Shown: positions 1 through 7,211, counted from the first letter of the stretch. The stretch is 38,825 bases of DNA from Bacillota bacterium (GCA_023431215.1 JAEYXR010000028.1:1-38825); one strand, 5' to 3'. The notes: generated by a model from the letters alone, not told the origin. A program made the numbers and translations.

Positions 1-291
1 CACCAGCAGCGAGTATCCCAGATCCTTGGCCCGACGCTGCATGGCGCCTACCGCTTTCACAAAATACAAATTAGAAAGCGTTGGTACTACCACCACCAAC
101 ACTTTATCCTCCATGCTCTCTGCCTGCCGCAGCTTCCCCCGCACATAACCCAGCTCATTGCAGGCATCAATTACTTTTCTGCAAGTCTGCTCCGGAAATT
201 TGTTGCTTCCGTTAAGCACCATAGATACCGTTGCAGCCGAAACTCCTGCAGCCTTTGCAATATCCTTGATTGTTACTTTTGTTTTCTTCAA
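1..291 (-). CDS. LacI-family transcriptional regulator, N-terminal part (runs off the window)
   Basis: The first 97 codons of a LacI/GalR-type repressor; the rest lies beyond base 1. Residues 5-30 form the family's helix-turn-helix (VTIKDIAKAAGVSAATVSMV), followed by a hinge segment and the first strands of the periplasmic-binding-like effector domain (VLVVVVPTLSN then FVKAVGAM). I chose a TTG start at 291 because a strong AGGAGG lies seven bases upstream and the family's canonical N-terminus begins right there. These proteins bind palindromic operators and release them when a sugar or sugar derivative binds the C-terminal domain. The effector cannot be read because that domain is missing. 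The gene is transcribed in the same direction as the two DeoR genes to its right, with about 280 bp between. Confidence 0.93.
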   Translation of the reverse strand, partial: MKKTKVTIKDIAKAAGVSAATVSMVLNGSNKFPEQTCRKVIDACNELGYVRGKLRQAESMEDKVLVVVVPTLSNLYFVKAVGAMQRRAKDLGYSLLV

Positions 292-505
292 AGCTGTCCC
301 TCCTGCGTGTCCCTGTACCAGAAGTATTCGTTGCGTTGGATTCTGTGCCAAACTTCGTATTTCTTCTATATTGTATCAGATAGTGCCCTTGTATAGTTTT
401 CTTATAGCAATGCAGACACCTGTTAAGCTGTGTAAAAGGCAGTAAAAACATATAATAAAAAATAAATTGAGACCATGAAAAAAGTTTTCTACTAACCACC
501 TTTTA

Positions 506-515
506 TAACGCTTTA
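506..515. promoter_or_regulatory. Possible LacI-type operator
   Basis: The sequence TAACGCTTTA is an 8 of 10 palindrome centred on GC, of the general type recognised by LacI/GalR or CcpA proteins. It sits about 215 bp upstream of the LacI-type gene and could serve autoregulation. It is short and AT-rich, so chance is a real alternative. I see no other feature in the 277-bp gap between base 292 and base 568 apart from weak AT-rich hairpins. Confidence 0.22.
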
Positions 516-568
516 CCCATTAACTTAGTGGCAGTAGTATCTATTTTAGATGATACCATATATAAAGC

Positions 569-1354
569 TCACTTAGTTGCAATCATCAGCTTTGGTTTGG
601 CTATTTTAGAAAAAACATATTCGTTAGATTTGCTTAAGTTATCATCTGTAATAATTACATGGGCAAAATCCAATGGTGCCAATTGATGTATGGCGCGCTG
701 TCCAAATTTATTTGACGTGGCTAAAAAGATAGAGCAGGAACAAAAGGAAGGCAGTTGAGAAAGGATATTTAACTGTGACAAATCCTGCATGGTATAGCCT
801 GCTTTAAAATCAACACCATCTACGCTGGTAAAGGCTTTATTGACAAAAATGGTATTTAAGTTACTTTCAAATTTAGGGCCTCCAGTATAAATGTTTTCAG
901 AATTTTGAAGCACCGCCCCACCAATTAGATATAGGTGCTTTGTTACAGAAGATAGTACCTTTGCCACATTAAAATTATTAGTTACTACGGTTAGGCTGTG
1001 TAGCCTATGAGTTTCAGCAATTTTTTGAGCAAGACAGTAGCAAATAAGACCTTCTCCAATGAAGATGCTGTCAACATCATCAATGAGTGTTGATGCCAAC
1101 GAAGCAATTCGTTCCATTTGCAGAAGCATGTGTGCAGAGTAGTTTATCTCTTGACGAGAGGAGACAAGTGAAATCTGGATTGCACTAACGACACCAGAAT
1201 TTATTGTTAATATCCCTTGTTTTTTCAGCTTTAAAATATCTCTGTAAACCGTTGAATGTGATACGCCCAATATCTCTTCCAATTCGGATATTTGTATGGA
1301 GTGCCTTTGCTGCACAATATCAGTAATTACAGACAATCTCTCAATAGGAAGCAT
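569..1354 (-). CDS. DeoR-family transcriptional regulator (second of a tandem pair)
   Basis: A 261-residue protein with the DeoR architecture. A winged helix-turn-helix occupies about residues 3-58 (segment ISELEEILGVSHSTVYRDI is the HTH core). It is followed by a DeoRC sensor domain that normally binds a phosphorylated sugar or glycerol intermediate; FIGEGLICYCL near residue 98 matches the glycine-rich loop of that domain and IYTGGPK near residue 156 is a conserved turn. The ATG at 1354 has AGGAG about ten bases upstream. The gene starts 18 bp after the stop of the neighbouring DeoR gene, so the two are almost certainly co-transcribed. The DNA-binding wing is less canonical than in its partner, and it could act as a heteromeric or effector-sensing partner; that is inference. 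Confidence 0.9.
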   Translation of the reverse strand: MLPIERLSVITDIVQQRHSIQISELEEILGVSHSTVYRDILKLKKQGILTINSGVVSAIQISLVSSRQEINYSAHMLLQMERIASLASTLIDDVDSIFIGEGLICYCLAQKIAETHRLHSLTVVTNNFNVAKVLSSVTKHLYLIGGAVLQNSENIYTGGPKFESNLNTIFVNKAFTSVDGVDFKAGYTMQDLSQLNILSQLPSFCSCSIFLATSNKFGQRAIHQLAPLDFAHVIITDDNLSKSNEYVFSKIAKPKLMIATK

Positions 1355-1372
1355 AACAATCTTCTCCTAAAT

Positions 1373-2158
1373 TTAATCAACAATCAATTGGATGCCCATT
1401 TCCTTAAGCAGTCGAGGATACCGCTCATCGACTTGATGATTGGTAACAATGATATCTACCAGATCTTTTACAGGGCCAATCTTGTGTGCACTCTGAAAGC
1501 CGAATTTAGTGTAGTCGCTAACTAATATTACCTGACGCGCAATATTAGGAACACACTGATACATATTCAGCTGCGAAAGGTCATAGATCGTAAGTCCAAT
1601 AGTAAGGTCTATTCCGCTTACTCCAATAAAAGCTTTGTTGACAAAAACCTTTTCCAGCTCTAACGGCAGCTTAGGCCCCCCTGTGTAATAAACGCCGTTT
1701 AATTCCACAAGCTCTCCGCCGATAAAATATATGTTATCAACATACCCAACCAACTCAGTTACAACACTTAGGTTTGTTGTAACCACTTTTAAATCCTTAA
1801 AAGTTTTTAACAGCTTAGACATAAGGTAAAAGGTTGTGCCGCCACCGATAAAGATTGAATCATTGGGATCTATTAGCTTTACGGCTTCTGCCACAATAGA
1901 TTCCTTTATTGCTCGATTGGGAATGTTGGAAAGTACATTTAAATCACAATTCATCAAGGTAGTAGTTGCTGATGATAAACCCTTTAAAACTGCACCACCA
2001 TGGGAACGTAATATTTTATTTTGTTTGGCCAAATAATCCAAATCGTTGCGCAATGTTATCAGTGAAACATTAGTCAAAGTGGAAAGTTCTTTTACACTAG
2101 CTGCACCATTTGCTTTTAAATATTCTATTATTTGTTCATTCCGCTTATCTTTTGTCAT
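1373..2158 (-). CDS. DeoR-family transcriptional regulator (first of a tandem pair)
   Basis: A 261-residue DeoR-type repressor. The N-terminus (MTKDKRNEQIIEYLKANG) leads into a winged HTH (VKELSTLTNVSLITLRNDL) and the conserved wing residues RSHGGAVL that end the DNA-binding domain. The C-terminal sensor domain contains FIGGGTTFYL and YTGGPKLPLELE. I place the start at the ATG at 2158, nine bases after a GGAG; a TTG two codons upstream lies too close to the ribosome binding site. It heads a two-gene operon with the other DeoR gene and is divergent from the HAD/glycerol-1-phosphate dehydrogenase operon, the usual position for the repressor of such an operon. Members of this family answer to sugar or polyol phosphates. 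Confidence 0.92.
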   Translation of the reverse strand: MTKDKRNEQIIEYLKANGAASVKELSTLTNVSLITLRNDLDYLAKQNKILRSHGGAVLKGLSSATTTLMNCDLNVLSNIPNRAIKESIVAEAVKLIDPNDSIFIGGGTTFYLMSKLLKTFKDLKVVTTNLSVVTELVGYVDNIYFIGGELVELNGVYYTGGPKLPLELEKVFVNKAFIGVSGIDLTIGLTIYDLSQLNMYQCVPNIARQVILVSDYTKFGFQSAHKIGPVKDLVDIIVTNHQVDERYPRLLKEMGIQLIVD

Positions 2159-2184
2159 AAACAATTACTCCGTACCATATTTAT

Positions 2185-2201
2185 TTGAATAAATAGTTCA
2201 A
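2185..2201. promoter_or_regulatory. Possible operator (TTGAA-N7-TTCAA) upstream of the DeoR pair
   Basis: TTGAA at 2185-2189 and TTCAA at 2197-2201 form a short inverted repeat between the predicted minus-strand promoter and the DeoR start codon. It is well placed for autorepression, but it is only ten specific bases in AT-rich DNA. Confidence 0.25.
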
Positions 2202-2231
2202 AAAAGAATATAAAATGTTTCCAATATGATT

Positions 2232-2260
2232 ATTGTACACTTAATCTATAGATTTTACAA
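2232..2260 (-). promoter_or_regulatory. Predicted sigma-A promoter for the DeoR pair
   Basis: Read on the minus strand, TTGTAA (2260-2255) and TACAAT (2237-2232) are separated by 17 bp, a good match to a vegetative promoter. Transcription would start near 2225 and give a leader of about 65 nt before the DeoR gene. Confidence 0.5.
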
Positions 2261-2301
2261 TCATTTTTACCAAAACCTATTATAAAGCCTTTAAAAACGC
2301 C

Positions 2302-2328
2302 TTGACGCTATAAAAGTGATAGTATAAA
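2302..2328 (+). promoter_or_regulatory. Predicted promoter for the HAD/EgsA operon
   Basis: TTGACG (2302-2307) and TATAAA (2323-2328) are spaced by 15 bp, slightly short of optimal, with no better candidate between here and the gene. The transcript would begin near 2335 and would therefore carry the long palindrome at 2351-2435 in its 5' leader. Confidence 0.4.
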
Positions 2329-2350
2329 TTAGAAACTGGCAGTTAGGAAG

Positions 2351-2435
2351 GTTATCCCCAATAAATATTTTTCTAAAATTATTTATCAAAAAGAAAACTA
2401 AATAATTCATAATAGAAAATACTTATAGGGATAAC
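2351..2435. repeat. 85-bp imperfect palindrome in the HAD/EgsA leader
   Basis: The outer arms GTTATCCC (2351-2358) and GGGATAAC (2428-2435) are perfect inverts. Similarity continues inward: ATAAATATTTTTCT against the complement of AGAAAATACTTAT, and then AATTATTTA (2377-2385) against TAAATAATT (2399-2407), leaving a loop of 13 bases. It could be two inverted copies of a repressor operator, a long leader hairpin, or a small MITE-like element. No direct repeat of the flanks is visible. Confidence 0.65.
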
Positions 2436-2558
2436 GTTGTCATGGCTTATTGGCATAGAAATTCAGGAACTGCTGATGTATTTTTAAAGTCAGTGGGCAG
2501 CCAAACAATACAGAGCAATTGCTAACCAGTACAACATGATTGAGGTGAAGATGTATCA

Positions 2559-3236
2559 GTGAAACGTATTCAATTGGTTGTATTTGATTTGGATGGAACA
2601 ATTATTGACAGTGAGTGGGCTCACGAAGTTGCCAAATCAAAAATATGCAAAGAGTTGGGGGTGACACAGGAAATTCCCCTTAGCAAATACACAGGGCGGT
2701 CTAACCGGCTTTTCTGGACAGATATGTTGGTTATGATGGGGCAAACGGGAGATGTTGAGGAGCTGGTAAAGCAGCAATTTGCCATTGTTCTTGATGAGCT
2801 GCACAAGGCAAGCCAGCTTGAATCAGCAGGGCTAACAATGTTATTGCAGTTTTTAAAGGAGCATGGTATAACTCTGGGTGTATCCTCAGGTTCAGAAAAA
2901 CACTTTATTCAAGCCATACTTGATTATTTGAACATTTCGGAATACTTTGATTTTATGGTAACAGGCAATGATATTGTTCATCTGAAACCTGCGCCGGATA
3001 TCTATTTAGCCGCACTAAAAGTTTCAAAAATACAAAGCGAATTTGCACTTGCGTTAGAAGATTCTAAAGCAGGCTGTCAGGCAGCCAAAGCAGCCGGGCT
3101 ACTCTGCATTGGTTATTCTAATCACGGAAACAACCCGCAAAATCTCTCCGATGCAACCTATCGGATTGACGACATGCGGGAGGCAATGCTGTTATTTGTT
3201 AAGCAAGAGGAGGAAGAAGGATTATGGATATGGTAA
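2559..3236 (+). CDS. HAD-superfamily phosphatase, beta-phosphoglucomutase-like subfamily
   Basis: A 225-residue haloacid dehalogenase-type hydrolase. Motif I is VVFDLDGTIID (the two Asp are nucleophile and acid/base), motif II is the SSG of GVSSGSEKHF near residue 109, and motifs III/IV are the Lys of HLKPAPDIY and LEDSKAGCQAAKAAG near residue 168. The helical cap between motifs I and II is of the small subclass-I type seen in beta-PGM and sugar or glycerol phosphate phosphatases. I chose the GTG at 2559, eight bases after GAGGTGAAG. It overlaps the next gene by 13 bp, so the two are translationally coupled; the partner suggests a polyol phosphate, perhaps glycerol phosphate, as substrate. 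That substrate assignment is inference. Confidence 0.9.
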   Translation: MKRIQLVVFDLDGTIIDSEWAHEVAKSKICKELGVTQEIPLSKYTGRSNRLFWTDMLVMMGQTGDVEELVKQQFAIVLDELHKASQLESAGLTMLLQFLKEHGITLGVSSGSEKHFIQAILDYLNISEYFDFMVTGNDIVHLKPAPDIYLAALKVSKIQSEFALALEDSKAGCQAAKAAGLLCIGYSNHGNNPQNLSDATYRIDDMREAMLLFVKQEEEEGLWIW

Positions 3237-4606
3237 TAGAGCCTGAAGTATTTGGTGTCAACGACTACATAAACAAAGAATTTGACTGTGACTGTGGACG
3301 AATTCATAAGACCACGCTGAAAAATGTTGCAATTTATCCCGATGCGATCAGCGAGCTGTTGGAAATCATGCAGCAAAATCATTGTTCAAAGCCTTTTATT
3401 ATTTGCGACAGGAACACCGAGTTGGCTGCTGCAAAAAAAGTTCAGTCAATCTTAACAGAGAAAGCCCATGTGGCGCTGCACAAAATAGACCGAGATGAGG
3501 TTGTTCCGGACGAGTATACCTTGGGAGAACTGCTGATGGCCTGCCCTGCCGACACCGACCTAATTATTGCCGTGGGCAGCGGAACCATCAATGATCTCAG
3601 CAAATATTTAAGCTATCGCTTACGGCTACCATATATTATTGTGGCAACTGCGCCTTCTATGGATGGATTTGCTTCTGCAGGCGCAGCCTTGGTCACCAAC
3701 AGGCTCAAGACCACCTACGATGCTCACATGCCTCTGGCAATCATAGGGGACGTCAATATCTTGGCTGCTGCCCCTATGGAGTTAATTATAGCAGGTATCA
3801 GTGATATTTTGGGCAAATATAGCTGCTTGATGGATTGGCAACTGGCTCATATCGTTAACAATGAATACTACTGTAGCACCATTGTCAGAATGGTACGCCA
3901 CTCTATTAATGAAGTAGAAAAGAACAGCCAAGGGGTGTTAAATAGAGAGCCAAGTGCAGTTGCTTCTGTGATGGAAGCATTGGTACTGACTGGAATTGCC
4001 ATGAGCTTTAGCGGGAATTCACGGCCTGCATCTGGCAGTGAGCATCATATCTCTCATTTCTGGGAAATGCAGTTTCTGTTTCAGGGAAGAAAAGCAATTC
4101 CACATGGAATTAAGGTAGGCATTGGTACCGTGATTGCTTCTTATCTCTATCACAACCTGGCAAATGAAACACCCGACTTTAAAGAAGCGCAATACAAGGC
4201 CCAAAAATTTGATGTTGAACAATGGGAAAATGACGTCACAGCTGCATTTTCCTTTGCCGCCCCAGAAGTAATTGCTTTAGAAAAACGTTGTAAGAAAAAT
4301 GATGTAGCGCTATGCCTTAAGCGTCAAGTGATAATTGAACAATATTGGAATGAAATAACGGCATCTATTCATGAACTGGTACCCACCCCAGAGAAAATGA
4401 TAGAGATGCTTTATCATTTAGGTGCACCCGCAGTGCCTGCCCAAATTGATGTTTCCATCAAAAATACCATAGATGCTATTATAATGGCAAAGGAAGTCAG
4501 GGATAGATATACCGTGCTTCAGCTACTTTGGGACTTGGGTATGCTTGGGCGTTTTGCTGCTGACACAGTCGATTGGATGGAACAATATCAAAAGTGGGAA
4601 GAATAA
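3224..4606 (+). CDS. sn-Glycerol-1-phosphate dehydrogenase family protein (EgsA/AraM)
   Basis: A 460-residue member of the iron-containing-alcohol-dehydrogenase-like fold used by glycerol-1-phosphate dehydrogenases, which interconvert dihydroxyacetone phosphate and sn-glycerol-1-phosphate with NAD(P)H. Visible hallmarks are the nucleotide-binding AVGSGTINDLSKY (about residues 118-130), the active-site segment ATAPSMDGFASAGAA, and metal ligands in DILGKYSC, in SGSEHHISHFWE near residue 273 and in IPHGIKVGIGT near residue 293. The N-terminus has a CxCG motif (DCDCGRIHKT). It is longer than the roughly 394-residue Bacillus AraM, with extra C-terminal helices. The ATG at 3224 is preceded by AGGAGG ten bases upstream. 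It is operonic with the HAD phosphatase and divergent from the DeoR pair. Whether it makes G1P for lipids or oxidises another polyol phosphate is unknown. Confidence 0.92.
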   Translation: MDMVIEPEVFGVNDYINKEFDCDCGRIHKTTLKNVAIYPDAISELLEIMQQNHCSKPFIICDRNTELAAAKKVQSILTEKAHVALHKIDRDEVVPDEYTLGELLMACPADTDLIIAVGSGTINDLSKYLSYRLRLPYIIVATAPSMDGFASAGAALVTNRLKTTYDAHMPLAIIGDVNILAAAPMELIIAGISDILGKYSCLMDWQLAHIVNNEYYCSTIVRMVRHSINEVEKNSQGVLNREPSAVASVMEALVLTGIAMSFSGNSRPASGSEHHISHFWEMQFLFQGRKAIPHGIKVGIGTVIASYLYHNLANETPDFKEAQYKAQKFDVEQWENDVTAAFSFAAPEVIALEKRCKKNDVALCLKRQVIIEQYWNEITASIHELVPTPEKMIEMLYHLGAPAVPAQIDVSIKNTIDAIIMAKEVRDRYTVLQLLWDLGMLGRFAADTVDWMEQYQKWEE

Positions 4607-4673
4607 CTTTTTTGCTCTTGTGGCTACCAATAAAGATTTTATATCAGGTAGGTTACAGTATATCAAAAAATGA

Positions 4674-4769
4674 CCAAGCGAGCTTGTCGGGAATTATCTT
4701 AATTGGTACCTTGATGAGGAGAACGATGCACGTATATTCGTTGGTGCAAAGAGAGCCCTACCTCCATAA
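4674..4769 (+). other. Short coding-like remnant in the 4607-4987 gap
   Basis: One frame reads 31 residues ending in a stop, containing GNYLNWYLDEENDAR then IFVGAKRALPP, with plausible codon use. A stop lies immediately upstream and there is no start or ribosome binding site, so at best it is the tail of a decayed gene. I do not recognise the family. The rest of the gap from 4607 to 4987 shows only the palindrome at 4893. Confidence 0.2.
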
Positions 4770-4892
4770 AAAATACTGATGCGTAAAATATATTTTCATG
4801 CATTAGTAAGGTTGGATGCTCCTCATAGATAGCAGCACCATTGATATCGTATGAAAGAACTTTACCAAACTTTATAACTAATTTGGGCTGAA

Positions 4893-4924
4893 ATGACCTG
4901 CCTACTGATCAGTAGGCAGGTCAT
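4893..4924. repeat. Perfect 32-bp palindrome downstream of egsA
   Basis: ATGACCTGCCTACTGA is followed immediately by its exact reverse complement. The position 287 bp after the egsA stop would fit a bidirectional terminator, but there is no T-run on either side. A protein-binding site or a recombination or replication-related hairpin is equally possible. Confidence 0.6.
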
Positions 4925-4987
4925 CACAATGTAACGCTACTACAGTTTTACATTATAATTTACTACAAAGATAAGACCTTATCCTAG

Positions 4988-5231
4988 CTACTTCGTCTTA
5001 ACTTGGCGAAAGAAATCTTCCACTGCTGTATCCATATCAAAATACATCGTTCTGGTATGCGAGTCAAAATGCCCTGTAACCTTATAGCGCTTATCGGGGT
5101 TGTAGCCTGGTGGCATAAGTGCTTTTACCGCCTCTACCAGATTTTTGTTAGAAGTACTGACAGTTCCGCTCTGCTCAGATTTTGGTTTAGAAAAGGGGAC
5201 GGGTCGGCTCTACGTCAAGCTTTTTAAGCAT
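4988..5231 (-). pseudogene. Small unrecognised gene with a frameshift
   Basis: An ATG at 5231 with GGAGG upstream opens MLKKLDVEPTRPLF and then a stop. Moving one base at the GGGG run 5195-5198 (CCCC on the coding strand) continues the protein for about 65 residues to the TAG at 4990-4988, through VEAVKALMPPGYNPDKRYK and VTGHFDSHTRTMYFD. Total length is 244 bp, one base off a multiple of three, which fits a single indel. The homopolymer position makes a sequencing error possible. I do not recognise the family; short proteins with a KVTGHFD-like segment resemble accessory proteins of conjugative elements, but this is only an impression. It follows a 15-residue mini-ORF. Confidence 0.45.
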
Positions 5232-5233
5232 AG

Positions 5234-5281
5234 TCAGCCTCCTGTATCCATGTTAGTGATTGAGTATATTACCGTACTCAT
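5234..5281 (-). CDS. 15-residue mini-ORF with a strong ribosome binding site
   Basis: MSTVIYSITNMDTGG, a 48-bp frame preceded by an AGGAGGTGA sequence (complement of 5290-5297) at good spacing. Its stop TGA lies two bases before the ATG of the following frameshifted gene, and that gene's GGAGG sits inside its last codons. This arrangement suggests a leader ORF coupled to the next gene. Function unknown. Confidence 0.4.
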   Translation of the reverse strand: MSTVIYSITNMDTGG

Positions 5282-5355
5282 AGGAAAGTCACCTCCTGCT
5301 ATATTTTATACACTACAGCCCCCTATCCTGCTAAATTAATGAAAGCCTTACAAAG

Positions 5356-6716
5356 GATAAGGTAGAATAAATTTCGCAAAAAGAAAAGAGACATGGTTTG
5401 CAGAACTCTGGTAGAATGAAGTTGCGACACACCATTCTGAAAGGAGACAGCAAACTATGTCCGAGAAAATTGTACAGCTAAACGAGGAAGTAATCAAGGG
5501 TCAGTTCAAAGAGTTGGTGCGAGGTAGCGTAGAGGAAACCCTCAACGAGCTGCTGGAGGACGAGGCGGAGAAGCTGACGCAGGCCGCCCGATACGAGCGT
5601 AGTGAACAGCGCCAGGGCTACCGCAGCGGCCACTATAGCCGCAACCTCACCACCACTTCCGGGGATGTCACCCTAAAGGTTCCCAAGCTCAAGGGTATCT
5701 CTTTTGAAACTGCCATCATCGAGCGGTATCGCCGCCGGGAAAGCAGCGTGGAGGAAGCTCTGATTGAGATGTACTTAGCAGGTGTCTCCGTCCGGCGTGT
5801 AGATGATATTACCGAGGCCCTGTGGGGCAGCAAGGTCTCTCCATCCACCATTAGTGAACTGAACAAAAAGGCGTATGTCCACATTGAAGACTGGCGCAAC
5901 CGTCCGCTGCAAGGTGGTCGTTATCCGTATGTCTATGTGGACGGGATCTATCTGCGCCGCAACTGGGGCGGAGAGTTTGAAAATGTAGCCATTCTGGTAG
6001 CAATTGCCGTCAATGAGGACGGATACTGTGAGGTTTTAGGCGCCGCAGAGGGCATGAAAGAGGACAAGGCAAGTTGGGTCAGCTTTTTCCAGTGGCTCCG
6101 CAGTCGTGGCCGGAATGGGGTCAAGCTGGTAGTTGGCGACAAGTGCCTTGGTATGTTGGAGGCTGTAGGAGAGGTGTTTCCCGAGGCTAAATACCAGCGC
6201 TGCACCGTCCACTTTTACCGCAATGTCTTCTCAGTTACACCTCGTTCCAAAGTGAAAATGGTGGCCAAAATGCTCAAGGCGATCCATGCGCAGGAGAGTA
6301 AGAAAGCCGCCCGGGAGAAAGCTAAAGCCGTGGTAGAGGAACTGCATGCCATGAAACTCAAGGAGGCTGCCAAGAGGGTAGAGGATGGCATTGAGGAGAC
6401 GCTTACCTACTGCGATTTTCCCAGCGAGCATTGGACTCGCATCCGCACCAACAATGTGATTGAAAGGCTGAACCGGGAGATTCGCCGCTGCACCCGTGTG
6501 GTGGGCAGCTTTCCAGACGGCAACTCTGCCTTGATGCTAGTCTGCGCACGCCTGCGCCATGTAGCTGGTACCCAGTGGGGCAACAAGATGTACATGAACA
6601 TGAAGCATCTGGAGGTCACCATTGAGGACGCCTCCATTGCTGGCTAATCTCATTCAAACCAGAGACTGTAAACCAAAGTGCGAAAAATTCTTGACACTAC
6701 CTTATGCTACCTTATC
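5356..6716 (+). mobile_element. IS256-family insertion sequence
   Basis: An element of about 1361 bp with one transposase gene. The left end GATAAGGTAGAATAA (from 5356) is matched as an inverted repeat by the right end (6702-6716), whose complement reads GATAAGGTAGCATAA. Inside the right end the motif ATAAGGTAG occurs a second time (complement of 6697-6705), and both ends share a TTTCGCA segment further in, so the true right boundary could be about 11 bp shorter. I found no clear 8-9 bp target duplication. Its GC-rich coding sequence stands out from the AT-rich flanks, as expected for an acquired element. Confidence 0.85.
5457..6647 (+). CDS. IS256-family transposase
   Basis: A 396-residue DDE transposase (mutator type), close to the family's usual 390-410 residues, so apparently intact. 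The first catalytic Asp is in PYVYVDGIYLRRNW (about residue 162), the second in KLVVGDKCLGMLEA (about 224), and the Glu in RTNNVIERLNREIRRCTRVV (about 330), with the conserved C/H pair CTVHFYRN between them. The N-terminal domain carries the family's YERSEQRQGYRSGHYSR signature. The ATG at 5457 is nine bases after AAAGGAGA. It catalyses excision and insertion of its own element. Codon use is clearly GC-richer than in the neighbours. Confidence 0.96.
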   Translation: MSEKIVQLNEEVIKGQFKELVRGSVEETLNELLEDEAEKLTQAARYERSEQRQGYRSGHYSRNLTTTSGDVTLKVPKLKGISFETAIIERYRRRESSVEEALIEMYLAGVSVRRVDDITEALWGSKVSPSTISELNKKAYVHIEDWRNRPLQGGRYPYVYVDGIYLRRNWGGEFENVAILVAIAVNEDGYCEVLGAAEGMKEDKASWVSFFQWLRSRGRNGVKLVVGDKCLGMLEAVGEVFPEAKYQRCTVHFYRNVFSVTPRSKVKMVAKMLKAIHAQESKKAAREKAKAVVEELHAMKLKEAAKRVEDGIEETLTYCDFPSEHWTRIRTNNVIERLNREIRRCTRVVGSFPDGNSALMLVCARLRHVAGTQWGNKMYMNMKHLEVTIEDASIAG

Positions 6717-6756
6717 ATCATCGACCTTGCTTATCATCTTTCCTATCAGATATACA

Positions 6757-6797
6757 AAAATGCCCCACCTACGATTTCTTCGTAGGTGGGGCATTTT
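6757..6797. terminator. Bidirectional intrinsic terminator
   Basis: An 18-bp perfect stem (6757-6774 with 6780-6797) with a five-base loop, A-rich on one side and T-rich on the other, so it can work in both directions. It lies just after the stop of the spoIVA fragment (minus strand) and is probably the original spoIVA terminator carried along with it. Confidence 0.85.
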
Positions 6798-6808
6798 AAA
6801 TTAAACTA

Positions 6809-7084
6809 TTATAGTATGATACAAATTAACCCACTACAACCCTCATTGATAATCCGCTCTGTGGTCTCCTGCATCTTCATGCGGGCGTCGCTGGGCATAC
6901 GGTACAGCTTATTGTGCAGCCCCTCGTTCACCAGCTCATGCAGGCTCTTTCCAAAGATATTCGACTCCCAAATCTTGACGGGGTCTTCCTCAAACTCCTT
7001 AAGCAAATAAAGGACAAGCTCCTCACTTTGTCGTTCGCTCCCTAGTACAGTGTATACGCAACCTTTTTTGACGAAGTATATCAT
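6809..7084 (-). pseudogene. spoIVA: Orphan C-terminal fragment of stage IV sporulation protein A
   Basis: About 77 residues from GSERQSEELVLYLLKEFEED to the terminal INEGCSGLICIIL match the C-terminus of SpoIVA, the spore-coat morphogenetic ATPase, including IWESNIFGKSLHELV and MPSDARMKMQETTERI. Full-length SpoIVA is about 490 residues; the GTPase-like domain and middle region are missing. The frame can be opened from base 7084 (MIYFVKKGCVYTVL), but these lead residues are not SpoIVA-like and I see no ribosome binding site, so it is probably not expressed as a functional protein. The native terminator follows at 6757-6797. A related shorter remnant lies at 38300-38360. Confidence 0.85.
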
Positions 7085-7211
7085 TCGAAATACCTTAGGT
7101 ACTATACACCTTTTTTGAGTATAAGACAGGAATGAATCATCTTAAATTCTTTGCTATCATAATAAATGATTTTTATTGGTTTGTATGAAAGATGTAGGAT
7201 GTCATTTATAA

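Noticed and set aside
2442..2525. A 27-residue frame (MAYWHRNSGTADV...) in the HAD leader
   Set aside because: No ribosome binding site and no family resemblance; it probably occurs by chance in the leader after the palindrome.
5003..5339. Plus-strand open frames overlapping the small minus-strand gene
   Set aside because: No ribosome binding site, and the minus-strand frame has the better coding signal with strong ribosome binding sites.
5347..6725. Target-site duplication for the IS256 element
   Set aside because: The 8-9 bp on either side of both possible right boundaries do not match.
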